Source of the DNA: Actinophytocola xinjiangensis
GTDB taxonomy: Bacteria > Actinomycetota > Actinomycetes > Mycobacteriales > Pseudonocardiaceae
Direction of reading: 5' to 3'
NCBI RefSeq assembly: GCF_001921215.1
Contig: NZ_MSIF01000008.1
Location: forward strand, 1-64,000
DNA: 64,000 nucleotides
Part shown: in pieces, positions 1 to 11,100 of the stretch
Position numbering within the stretch: the stretch's first letter is position 1
Layout: the number at the start of each line of letters is the position of its first letter
Position numbers and translations under genes: made by a program
The notes under the pieces: model-generated
The model's database searches: none
Told to the model about the DNA's origin: nothing
Seen by the model: only the letters and a program-made list of their open reading frames with translations

Positions 1-948
1 AACTTCTTCGCCCTCGGCGGACACTCACTACTCGCCATCCGCACCACCACACGCCTCCAAGAAACAACAGGAATGGACGTGTCGGTGCGCATGGTGTTCG
101 AAGCCCCGACTCCGGCGCGGTTGGCGCGTTCGCTGGTGATCGGGGACGTCCGGAACGCGTTCGACCCCGTGTATCCGATCCGGGAGTCGGGCAGCAGCGA
201 GCCGCTTTTCTGCCTGCCCGCGGGAAGCGGCCTGGCCTGGACCTACAGCGGGTTGATGCGGGTGCTTGACCCGGAGATCCCGATCTACGGCCTCCAGTCG
301 CCCGCGCTGGCCAAGCACCGGCGTCGACCGGCTTCGCTCGAGGCAGTGGCCGCCGAGTACGTCAGCCGAATCCGCGAAGTGCGTCCGCACGGCCCCTACC
401 GGCTGCTCGGCTGGTCGTTCGGTGGCGTGCTGGCACACGCGGTGGCGGTGCGGCTGCAGGCATCGGGCGAGCGAGTCGAACTGCTCGCGGTGCTGGACGT
501 CGACCTGGTGCCGAACCCCGACCTGATGGGCAAGCCGGTGCCCGAGGAGTTCCTTCGCTACCGGGATGACGCCGACGATGCGGGAATCGGGGGTCTGACG
601 GTCGGTGACCCGGGCGAGAGCGCGGCGCTCGGCGTACTGACCACCGAAGAGCAGTCCATTGTCGCGAATGCACGGCGCTACCATCGCGAGATCCGGTCGC
701 GGCACGCGGGCGGGGTCTTCGACGGCGATCTTCTGTTTGTCCTGGCCACGGCCGACAAGAGCCCGATCGTTCCCGCGGAACAGATCTGGCGGCCCTTCGT
801 CACCGGGAACATCACCGAGCTCCACGTGGACTGCACGCACTACGAACTGCTCGACATGGCGGCGCTGGCACGCCCTGATCAACCAGCGAGCGGTGCGGCC
901 ATCGAGCAGGTGGGCGCGGCGCTGAACAAGGTGCTCACCTCGGACTGA
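1..948 (+). CDS. NRPS C-terminal fragment: carrier (T) and type I thioesterase (TE), 5' end outside window
   Basis: The reading frame is open from base 1, so this is the 3' end of a larger NRPS gene lying to the left. It opens inside a peptidyl-carrier domain: the GGHSLLA motif carries the phosphopantetheine serine at about bases 28-48. An alpha/beta-hydrolase thioesterase follows, with the nucleophile motif GWSFGG near bases 409-426 and a C-terminal His in THYEL near 838. Such a TE releases the finished chain by hydrolysis or cyclisation, so this is probably the termination module of the cluster. The gene converges with the P450 gene, with 3 bp between the stop codons. The first ~72 bases use many A- and C-ending codons (CTA, ACA, CAA, GAA) that the rest of the gene avoids. 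The T-TE call is secure; its assignment to the same product is an inference from position. Confidence 0.9.
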   Translation, partial: NFFALGGHSLLAIRTTTRLQETTGMDVSVRMVFEAPTPARLARSLVIGDVRNAFDPVYPIRESGSSEPLFCLPAGSGLAWTYSGLMRVLDPEIPIYGLQSPALAKHRRRPASLEAVAAEYVSRIREVRPHGPYRLLGWSFGGVLAHAVAVRLQASGERVELLAVLDVDLVPNPDLMGKPVPEEFLRYRDDADDAGIGGLTVGDPGESAALGVLTTEEQSIVANARRYHREIRSRHAGGVFDGDLLFVLATADKSPIVPAEQIWRPFVTGNITELHVDCTHYELLDMAALARPDQPASGAAIEQVGAALNKVLTSD

Positions 949-951
949 GCG

Positions 952-2175
952 TCATGGCCGCAGCCGGACCGGCAGACCGCGGAGCCCGCGAATGTGCGCG
1001 CTCTGGCGCCACGCGAGCTGATCGGCGTCGACGGCGAGGGTCATGGCGGGGAAGGCGTCGAACAGTCCCTCGAACGCGATCCTCGCCTCAAGGCGTGCCA
1101 ACGGCGCACCCAGGCAGTAGTGCACGCCGTGGCCGAACGCGAGATGACCGTTCGCCCGCCGGGTGACCTCCAGGGTGTCCGGGCCGGCGAAACGTGAGTC
1201 GTCACGATTCGCCGACCCCAGCGCGACCACCACGGTTTCGCCGGCCGGGATCTCCACCCCGCCGATCCGGGCGGTCCGCGTCGTGACGCGTGACGAGGTG
1301 ATGTTCACCGGGCTCTCGAACCGCAGGAACTCCTCGATCGCTCCCGGCAACAGCGCCCGATCGGCGCGCACCGCGTCGAACGTCCCGGGGTTTCTCAGCA
1401 GGGCCAGCATGCCGCTGCCGATCAGGTTCACGGTCGTCTCGTGCCCGGCGAACAACAGAAGGAACGCGGTCGAGACGAGTTCGTTCTCGCTCAGGACGTC
1501 GGCGCCGTCACGAGCGTGCACGAGCAGACTCAGCAGATCCTCGCGTGGCCGGCCCCGTTTCTCCGCCACCGAGGCGATAAGGTACTTCTCCATCGCCGCC
1601 GCGGCGGTCCGCAACGCGCGGTAGCCGCCAGCACCGCCGGTGATGGCATGGCTCCACGCACGGAAGTCGTCCCGATCGTCCGGCGCTACGCCGAGCAGTT
1701 CACAGATCACCGTCAACGGGAGCGGATAGGCGAAGTCGGCGAGCAGATCGACCTCGTCCCGAATGGACATCGCCCCGATCAGGTCGTCGGCGATCTCGGT
1801 GATCCGAGGCCGCAGCCGCTCGACCACTCGGCTGGTGAACGCCTGCGAAACCAGCTTGCGCAGGCGCGTGTGGTCCGGTGGGTCCGCGTTGAGCATGTGG
1901 TTTCGCAGGCTCTTGCCCAGCGGGTCGCCCATCCCCTTCGACCGCGCGACGCGGATGATCTCGTCGGAGTCCTTGCTGATGGCCGGATGGGTGAGCGCGG
2001 CACGGACATCCTCATAGCGGGTCACCAGCCACAACCGCTCGCCACCGGGAATCTCGGCGACACAAACCGGTGATTGGCTGCGCAGCACCGCGTAGACCTG
2101 GTACGGGTTGTCGAGGAAGCCGGCGTCGAGCCGGACTGGGCTGGCCGGTGTGGTCATGGCCTGGTCACTTCCCAT
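952..2175 (-). CDS. Cytochrome P450 (bacterial class I, soluble)
   Basis: A 407-residue P450 of usual length. The I-helix oxygen-activation motif AGHETT lies at residues 243-248, the ExxR pair is E282/R285, and the haem-binding FGHGVHYCLG has its Cys at 354. It would hydroxylate or epoxidise the product or an intermediate and needs a ferredoxin and reductase supplied from elsewhere. The ATG overlaps the last codons of the PKS gene by 11 bp, so the two are translationally coupled and this enzyme is the last cistron of the left operon. A second Met at residue 7 is an alternative start. The acid-alcohol pair is intact, unlike the other P450 of the window, so I infer action on a free or late-stage substrate. 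The substrate cannot be read from the sequence. Confidence 0.95.
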   Translation of the reverse strand: MGSDQAMTTPASPVRLDAGFLDNPYQVYAVLRSQSPVCVAEIPGGERLWLVTRYEDVRAALTHPAISKDSDEIIRVARSKGMGDPLGKSLRNHMLNADPPDHTRLRKLVSQAFTSRVVERLRPRITEIADDLIGAMSIRDEVDLLADFAYPLPLTVICELLGVAPDDRDDFRAWSHAITGGAGGYRALRTAAAAMEKYLIASVAEKRGRPREDLLSLLVHARDGADVLSENELVSTAFLLLFAGHETTVNLIGSGMLALLRNPGTFDAVRADRALLPGAIEEFLRFESPVNITSSRVTTRTARIGGVEIPAGETVVVALGSANRDDSRFAGPDTLEVTRRANGHLAFGHGVHYCLGAPLARLEARIAFEGLFDAFPAMTLAVDADQLAWRQSAHIRGLRGLPVRLRP

Positions 2176-5100
2176 CGAGTCGGTCGGTCAACCGCTCGAT
2201 CTCGGCGTCGGCGAGCGCCGCGTGCTCGCCGAACTCGCGAACGAGCAGTTCTCGCAGCCGCCGGCCGACGGACTCGTCGTGCCCCGCCATCGTGACCACC
2301 ACGCGCCCGACGAGACCACGGTCCTCCTTGATCGCATACGCCTCGGTGACGCGGGCGAACGGCAGGACGTGCGCGGGCGCCGACGCGAACCCGCCGGCCG
2401 CCAGGTGCTCGGCGGCGGTACGCAACAACTCCTCGCGGCGCTCCGGGTGCCGCAGGAAGAACTTCTTGGTGTTGAGGCTGTGGAAGCTCTGGTTGTTCAC
2501 CAGCCGCGACAGATCCGGGCCGGACGACGACTGGAGACCGAGAACCGCCAGCTCGACGTACCGGCCGTCCGGTGCGAGCACGTCGATGCCCTGCCCCGCG
2601 GTCTCACCCGCGACGAAGTTGATCACGACGTCGGCGCCGCCGGTGCGGCGCAGGACCTCGCCCACCACGTCGCGGCCACGGTGGTCGATGGCGTCCTGGA
2701 CGCCGAGGCCTGCCAGGTGCGCGACCTTGTCCGCGCCCCCGGCGGTGGCGATCACCTTGGCGCCCGCCTGCTGGGCCAGCCGCACCGCGACCAGCCCGAG
2801 GGTGCCGGCGGCGGCCGGGACGAACACCCGCTCGCCGGGGCGTACCCCCGCCCGCTCGAAAGCCAGGTACACGGCCAGGAACGGGACCAGGAAACCGCAC
2901 GCCGCCTCATGGCTGACGTTGGTCGGCTTCGCCACGGCGAAATCCTCACCGGTGACCACCACGGATGCCTGACCGCCCATCGTCGGCCGGGTCAGCGCCA
3001 TCACCTCGTCCCCCGGAGCGAACCGGCGCACCCCCTCCCCCACGCGGCGGACGGTCCCCGAAAGTTCCACGCCGGGGGTGACGGGGAAGTCCGGCATCAT
3101 CGGGTAGAGCCCCTTGGCCACCAGAGAATCCGAGAAGTTGATCGGGAAGGCCCGAACCTGGATCTCGATCTCGCCCGGTCCGGGCGCGACCGGCTCAATG
3201 GGCACGATCCTCAAGTCCCGCGCGGCGCCTGGGCGCTCGAACAGCACCGCTCGCGCCCCCACCAGGCTGGACGACGGGGACTCATCCCGCGCCCCGCCCG
3301 ACAACGGGCGCTGCTCACCCTGCCCCACACCTGCCGAACCCGACGAACGGAACCCAGCCTCTCCGACACCCAGTGACGGTCGCTGCTCAACCTCCCCCGC
3401 GACCACCGCCCCGGCGCCCGACGCGGGCACCTCCCCGGCTCGCCGCGCGGGCCCAAGCGCGAGGCGGTCACCGAACTCCTCGACGATGTACGCGGTAAGC
3501 GCTTCCACCGTGGGGCGCTCGAAGATCATGATCGTCCTCATGACGATTCCCAGCGCCTGGTTGAGCTGGTTGGTCAGCTCCACGGCGACGATGGAGTCCA
3601 CACCCACGTCGGACAGGTCGGTGTCCGGGCGGAGGTCGACGACCGGCACTCCCAGGCAACCGGCGACCCGCTCGGTCACGATGGCACGGATCTGGCCCTC
3701 GCGGGGCTGCTGGGACGGATGGGGGACAACCGCGGCCTGGTCCGGGTCGACGGTCGCGACCATCACCCGCTGCGGCAGCACACCCGGGACGGCCGGTTCG
3801 CCGAGGATGGCAACGTCTCGGAACCCGGCTGCCTCGAGGCGGTCTCGCCACATGTGGGGGTCCAGCAGCGGGGAGCCGGGGAGTCTGCGGGTCTCGTCGT
3901 CGAAGTTCCACCAGCCGTCCAGTAGGCCGAACGTGACCGTATGGAAGGGCTGGACGACGGTCACCTCGGTCAGCACCACGCACCCACCGGGAGCGAGCAG
4001 GCCCCGCACCTCACCGAGTGCGGCATCCAGGTCGCGGGTGGCGTGGAGCACGTTTCCGGCCACCACGACGTCGTACCGCTCGCCCGCGAACCCCTGCTCG
4101 GCCGCTGGCCGTTCGATGTCCAGCACCCGGAACCGCACCCCCGGCCGCGCCAGCCGCGCCTGCGCCTGCTGGAGCAGGCCCCTGGACACGTCGGTGACGT
4201 CGTACCGCACCGACGTCGCCAGGGCGGCGAGCACGGCCTCGGTGGTGCTGCCCGTCCCCGCGCCGATCTCCAGCACCCTCGGGTGCTGTCCGGCGCGGGC
4301 AACCTGTCGCGCGACAAGCGAATTGCAGTAGTCGACCAGAGACTCGCCCCGGTAGATCGCCGCGACCGGGGCCGAGGAGCCTCCCGGGAACAACACCTCG
4401 ACAGCGGACCGGGCACCGGTGAGCACCGAGGGCAGTGCGTCGAGGCAGCGCAGCACAAGGTCCAGCCGCGCGTTCAGGTTCGGGAACCGGGTGCGCAGCG
4501 CCGCCGGATCGGGCCGTGTGGGTCGGGGGGACGCCGAGGTGAGAATCTCCTGCCCGTCTCGTACGAGCAGGCCGCGACGGACCAGGATCCGCACCAACTC
4601 CTCGACAAGGCCGCGGGACCGGGGAAGCGCACCGAGCCGGTCCATCAGATCAGCGGTCCGGTACCGCTCGTGTGGCCGGGTGACCAGGCCCAGCTCACCC
4701 ACGAGGTGCCAGAGGGCGTCGCCGATGAAGTCATCCAGTGCCTCCCGCTCGGCACGGTCGTCCTGGTGGGCCGGGACGGAGCCGGTCACGGTCGTCACCG
4801 GGACCGCCTCGACGCCGATCGCGTCGAGCACCGGCTGGTCGGCACGCAGTGCCACCAGCCCGCGTTCGCCGCTGGCCAGCACCTGTTCGATCGCCGCGAT
4901 GCCCTCCGCCGGTTCGATCGGCCGGTATCCGCGTGCGGCGAGGCTTTCGTATCGGTCGGCGACCCGACCGACCTTGGCCCAAGGGCCGAAGTTGACCGAT
5001 TGCACCGGGAACGGGAGGGACGTGGCGAGGCGACGAACATGTGCGTCCTGCTCGGTGGAGGCGGCGGCGTAGTTGGACTGTCCGGCGGCACCGGTATACG

Positions 5101-8100
5101 ACTGCACGGAAGAAAGAACCAGCAGGAAGTCCAGCGGTTCGGTGGCGAAGACCTCGCCGAGCACCCGCGTGCCTTCGCCCTTCGGGGCCAGCACCGCCTC
5201 GAAGTCCTCGTGGCTCAGCCGTTCCACGATCCCGTCGCACAGCACCATCGCCGCGTGCACCACCCCGTGCAACGGGCCATGGGTGCGGGCCTTGGCCGCC
5301 ACCGCGCGCATCGCCTCGGGATCGGTCACATCCGCCTGGTGGTAGGTGGCCGCGCCGCCCAGTCCCGCCAGCCGCCGCAACGCCTGTTCGATCCGTTCGC
5401 CCGGCCTGCCGCGGCCGACGAGGAAGGTCCGGGCGGAGAAGTTCGCCGCGAGGTGTTCGGCAAGGGCGAGGCCGATGCCGCTCGCACCACCCACGATCAC
5501 GTAGCTGCCACCGTGCCGGAACACCGGCCGGGCAGGCGCCGGCAGGCGGACCGGGCGCAACAGGCGAACCAGCCGGCGTTCGCCCACCAGCGCGACCTCG
5601 CGATTGCCCTGATGCGCGGGTTCGGCGAGCAGCGCAGCCGCGGTGCGGTCCCAACCCGCCGCCGCGGGTGCGATGTCGACGCAGCTCACCGCGATCCGTG
5701 GGTACTCCTTGGCCAGCGACTTGGTCAGTCCGATCAGGCCCGCGGCCACGGGCTCGGTGACCCGTCGCCCCAGTGCGTCCTGCGCGCCCGAGGTGACCGA
5801 GCGCACGGACCGCACCTGCTGGACCAGGTCGGCGTCGACCAGACCGCGGATCAGCCGGAACAGCAGCCGTGCTCCTTCGCCCGCCAGCGCGAGGAACCAC
5901 ACGTGGCGCACGTCACCGAGCCCGCGCAGGCGGGCGGGCAGACCGGGACCGGCGATCTCCGCCGCGCTGATCCGATGCACCTGGCCGTCGTGCCGGGCGG
6001 CCAGCGCGTCGGCCAGTTCGGCTGAGCATGCCGAATGCGCGATCAGCACCGGGCCGCGCACCGGTTCGGCGTCGGACGCGTCGGCCAACCGCCAGTGCGG
6101 ACGGTAGAAGAATCCGTGCTGCTCCGGCCGCACGGTGACCTGGTGCAGCACCACGCAGGGACGACCGGTCTCGTCGAGCACCGTGATGTCGTGCCCGTCC
6201 CCGCCGCCGGCGACCAGGTGGACGAATCCCGTGGTGGGCACCGGTGCCAGCAGTTCGATCTCCTCGACGGCGAACGGCAGCCGGGTGGTGCCCCGCCGCG
6301 TCCCGGTCAACACGGTGATGGCCTGCAACGCCGCGTCCAGCGCGGTCGGATGGAAGGTCATCCGCTGCGGCAGGGCCACCTCGGTGGTGAACCGGGCCAG
6401 CAGTTCGCCGTTCCCGGTGACCGCGTCCGTCAGCCCGCGGAACACCGGGCCGTAGGCGATGTCGGCGTCGTCGAAGAGGCGATAGATCTCCGCTTGGCCG
6501 TACTCCCGCCGGCATCGGCGCCGGATGGCGTCCAGGTCGTGCGGTGCGGGCGTGGCTGCCGGGCCGTCACCGTGCACCCACAAACCGGTGGAGCAGACGG
6601 TGCCGTCGGCCGCGTGAATCTCGTACGCGATCCCGTCCGCGTGCTCGGTGAGCCGGATCAGCACTTCGCAGGTCGCACCGCGCACGACGAGTGGGCGCAA
6701 CCAGGACACGCGGGTCACCCGGTGCGCGGCCCGCCTGTGCGCGGCCATCGCGGCGGCGGCAAGCTCGACCTGCACCACGCCCGCGAGCACCGGAACGCCG
6801 TGCACCCGGTGCTCGTCGACGACCCGATCCGAAGTGGACAGGGTTGCCCGGTAGACCGTCGCGTCGCCGTCCTCGGTGCCAGGGCCGAGCACCAGCGGGT
6901 CGGGCTCGGCGGCGGACGACCCCGGAATCCAGTGCCGGTCGCGGGCGAACGGGTAGGTGGGCAGGCTCAGCCGACGTGGGCGCCGCGCGCCGTCCACCAC
7001 CGTCCAGTCGGGCACGGCGCCGGTGACCCACTGCCGGGCCGACTCCCACAGGTCGTCCGTGGTGACCGGGTCGCGGCGTTCGTCGGCGACGCCGATGCGC
7101 GTCCGCGCGCCGGGCACACCGGTCGCGGCGAAGGTCGAGAGCTCCCGAGCGAGTTCTGCGGCGGAGTCGGTCACCACGGCGAGCCGGTGCGGCATCGGTT
7201 CCCGGCCCACTTGTAACGTGTAGGCGACATCCGCGAGGTCTCCCGCCGGGCAGGGCCCGGTCTGTGCCTGGGTCCTGGCCGCCGTGCCGCTGACCGAGAG
7301 CTGTGCCACGGTCAGGGTGGGCAGCAGTGCCGTGTCCACATCGGACAAGCCGGCTGCGGCCATGCGATCCGCCAGCCGGACCGCATGCCGGTGGGACAGG
7401 CCCAGGTCGGCCAACGGCTCGTCCCACGGCACGTCGCTTGGCTCCACCCCGAGGAGGGTGGCGACCTCCGCGATCAGGTCGGCACCCGGCTGCTCGGGCG
7501 ACGATGCGACCGGGTCGGTCGGCGCCACCGCGTCGGCGAGCGCGGCGGCGTAGTCCCGCAGCCGGTCCTCGTCCCGCGCGGAGAGCACGAAGACCTGTTC
7601 CCGCGACGGGGTGGGGTCCGCCGGAGCAGCGACGTGTTCCTCCAACAGCACGTGCCCGTTGACACCGCCGAAGCCGAACGAACTGACCCCGGCCCGGCGC
7701 GGTTGTTCGGTGCCGTCGGCGGCCGTTGGCCGGGGCCACGGCATGGTCCGGTCGACGATGCGCAACGGGGAGCCGGCCAGCCGGATCTGCGGGTTCAGTT
7801 CGCCCAGGTGCAGGTTTCCCGGGATGCGGCCATGTTTCATGGACAACACCACCTTGAAGATCCCCGCCAGCCCCGCGACCGCCTCGGGGTGGCCGATGTT
7901 CGATTTGACCGAGCCGATCAGCACGGTGGGCTCGGTCACCGGCACCCCGGCCCGGTCACGCATCTGACCGATGGCCCGCTTCACCGCGTTGACCTCGACG
8001 GGGTCACCGAGGGCGGTGCCGGTCCCGTGCAGTTCGAAGTAGCCGACGGTGGCCGGGTCGACACCAGCCTCGTCGAAGGCACGCACGATGAGTTCCGTCT

Positions 8101-11100
8101 GCGCCTTGGGGTTGGGGGTGGTGAGTGTGTTGACCTTGCCGCCGTGGTTGACCACGCTGCCGAGGATGACCGCGTGCACGTGGTCGCCGTCCCGCTCCGC
8201 CGCGGCGAGCGGCTTGAGCACCAGCGCGCCGACGCCCTCGGCACGCACGTACCCGTCGGCACCCGCGTCGAAGGTCCGGCACCGCCCGGTCGGGCTGAGC
8301 ATGCCCGCTCGTGCGAACGAGATGTAGATTGTCGGCGACAGCAACAGGTTGACCGCCCCGACGATGGCGGTGTCGCACCCGCCCGCACGGATCGATTCGA
8401 CCGCGGCACGCAACGCGACCAGCGAACTGGAGCAGGCGGTGTCGATCGGGAAGCTCGGTCCGGTCAGGTCGAGCAGGTAGGACACCCGGTTGGCGAGGAT
8501 GGCGTGGAACATGCCGGTGCTGGTGAACGCCTCGACCGGCACACCCGCCTCGCGCAGCAGGTCGTAGTAGTCGTGGCTCGCCGCGCCGACGAACAACCCG
8601 GTCCGTCCCTTCGCCAGGTCGGACGGGCGGTAACCGGCCTCCTCCACCGCCTTGTACGCGGTTTCCAGGAACAGTCGCTGTTGTGGGTCCATCAGTTGCG
8701 CCTCGCGCGGCGAGATGCCGAAGAACGCGGCGTCGAACACGTCGACCTCGGGTAGGAAACCACCCCAGCGGCTGTTCGTCCGGCCCGGCCCGGCCACCGG
8801 CCCGTAGTACTCACGCCAGTCCCACCGGTCCGAGGGGATCTCGGTGACCAGATCGCGTCCGGCGTCGAGGTTGCGCCAGAACTCGGACAGGTCGGCACTG
8901 CCCGGCAGCATGCCGTGCATCCCCACGATCGCGATCGGCTCGTCCACCGGCGCGGGGCGGGGTCGTTCGGCGGCACAGGCCGGTCTGGACGGCGCCGGGT
9001 GCTCTGGCGCGAGCCGGACCGCGAGGTGCGTGCCGTGCGCCTCCGCGAGATGGTCGGTGATCTCGTCCACCGTGGTGTGTTCGAAGAACAGCGCGGGCGT
9101 GAGGTCCACGCCGAGCCGCTTCACGAGCTGGTTGGCGAGCTGGGTGAACGACAGCGAGTCGAACCCGTAGTCCCCGATCGGCTGGTCGTTCTGGATGCGT
9201 GCCGGGTCGAGTTCGGTGATCCGCGCGATCTCGGCGCGCAGGACCTGGCGGACGGCAGACCCGAAGTCGCCAGGTACCGCGACGGCAGGCGCCACAGTGG
9301 ACGGTCCGGCCAGTACGCGCGCGAGCGTGGCGCCATCGCCGGGAGCGACCAACAGCGCCCGCTCCTCGCCTCCGAGTGCCACCGACAGGGCGTCCAGGCC
9401 CGTCTCGGTGGCGAGCGGGCGCAGGCCGAAGGTGACCCGCAACGACTCGGCGACCTCGGGGTCCACGCTCATCCCACCGTCCGCCCACAACGGCCAGGCG
9501 ACCGCGATGGTCCGCTCGGTGCGGAATTCGGCGAAGGCGTCGAGAAAGGCGTTCGCGTAGGCGTAGCCAACCTGGCCCGCGCTGCCCACCGCCGAGGCGA
9601 CCGACGAGAACAGGCACAGGAAGTCCAGCGGGTGTTCACGAACCGCCACGTCGAGGTGCACGGCGCCGAACACCTTCGCGGCGATGACCTCGTGCACCCG
9701 CTGGAGATCCTGTTGCGCCAGGAACCCGTCGCGCAACACTCCCGCGCAGTGGAAAACGCCGTGCAGCGCACCGAACTCGGCCCGCGCCGCGCGTACCGCC
9801 TCGCGCGCGCCGTCAGCGGTCGACACGTCGGCACGGACATAGTGTGCGCGCCCGCCCGCTGCCAGCACCAGGTCGCGCACGGCGGCGACCCGCTCGTCCT
9901 CTGGCGAGCGACCGGCGAGCATCACTCGGGCCCCCACGGTCTCGGCAAGCCACCGCGCGACGTGGCCGCCCAGGCCGCCGGCGCCACCGGTGACCAGGTA
10001 GACACCGTCGCGGCGCACCACCTGGCGCGGTGCGGGGGTGGGATCCGCGCGTCGCCAGCGCCGCACGGTCCGGAGGCCGTCGCGGTAACGCACCTCGGCG
10101 CCCTCGACGGGTCCGAGCGCCTCAGCCGCGATCTGCTCCGGAGCGGCACCCGCCACCAGGACATGGGAGATTCGGGGACTCTCCCGGGTGACTGTGCGCA
10201 GCAGGCCCCCCAGCGCCTGGTACGCGGGCGTGCGGTCCGGGATGGCGCAGACCAGGCGGACCGGGCCCTTGTCCTCGGCCCGCAGGAGCGCTCTGACGAG
10301 GCGGAACAGCGGCCGCAATCCGTCGGCCAACTGTGCGGCCACATCGCCCCGCTCGGATCTCGGCCACGCGAACACCACCGTGTCCACCGGTCCCTCATCG
10401 CGGAGCAGGGCGCCGAAGTCCGTTTCGTGGTCGGGCACCGCGACGGCCGAGCGCGGCGGTGTTCCGGCACGCGCGGCCAGTTCGCCGGTCAGTCGCGTTC
10501 CCGCCTCGGGTGTGGGGGCGAGCACCAGCACTGACCGGGCACCGCCGGCCGCGCCCGGTTCCTCCTCGATCCACTCGGGACGGAAGCCGGTCCACATCGG
10601 ACCGGTCCGGGTCGCGTCGCCGGACCACGGGCGGACCCAGAAGTCGAGCACGCGTACCACGACGGCACCGGACTCATCGGCGAGCCGCACCCGCACCTTG
10701 CACCCGTCGGGTGCCGCCGTGCGCAGTTCGACGTGCGCCACCGCGCGGTCGGGCAGCGGCCCGAGCACCTCGACGGAGCCGATGCTGAAGGGCAGGAACA
10801 GCCGGTCGAACCGCTGCCCGACCAGCCACAGCACGGCCTGGAAGGCGGAGTCGAGCAGGCCGGGGTGCAGAGCACAACGAGGGTCGCCACCCGGCACACG
10901 CAACTCGGCAAGGGCCTCGTCATCGTTGCAGTGCAGGCGTTCGACGCCCTGGTAGAACGGCCCGAGGTCGAGACTGCGGTCCCGGGTGCGCTCGTAGAGA
11001 CGTTGCCCGGTCACGGTCGTGGTGCACCTGGCCCGGACCGACGCCACGTCCAAGGGCGGCACGTCGACCTCGGTCACCGTGTCGACCTTGCCGGTGACGT

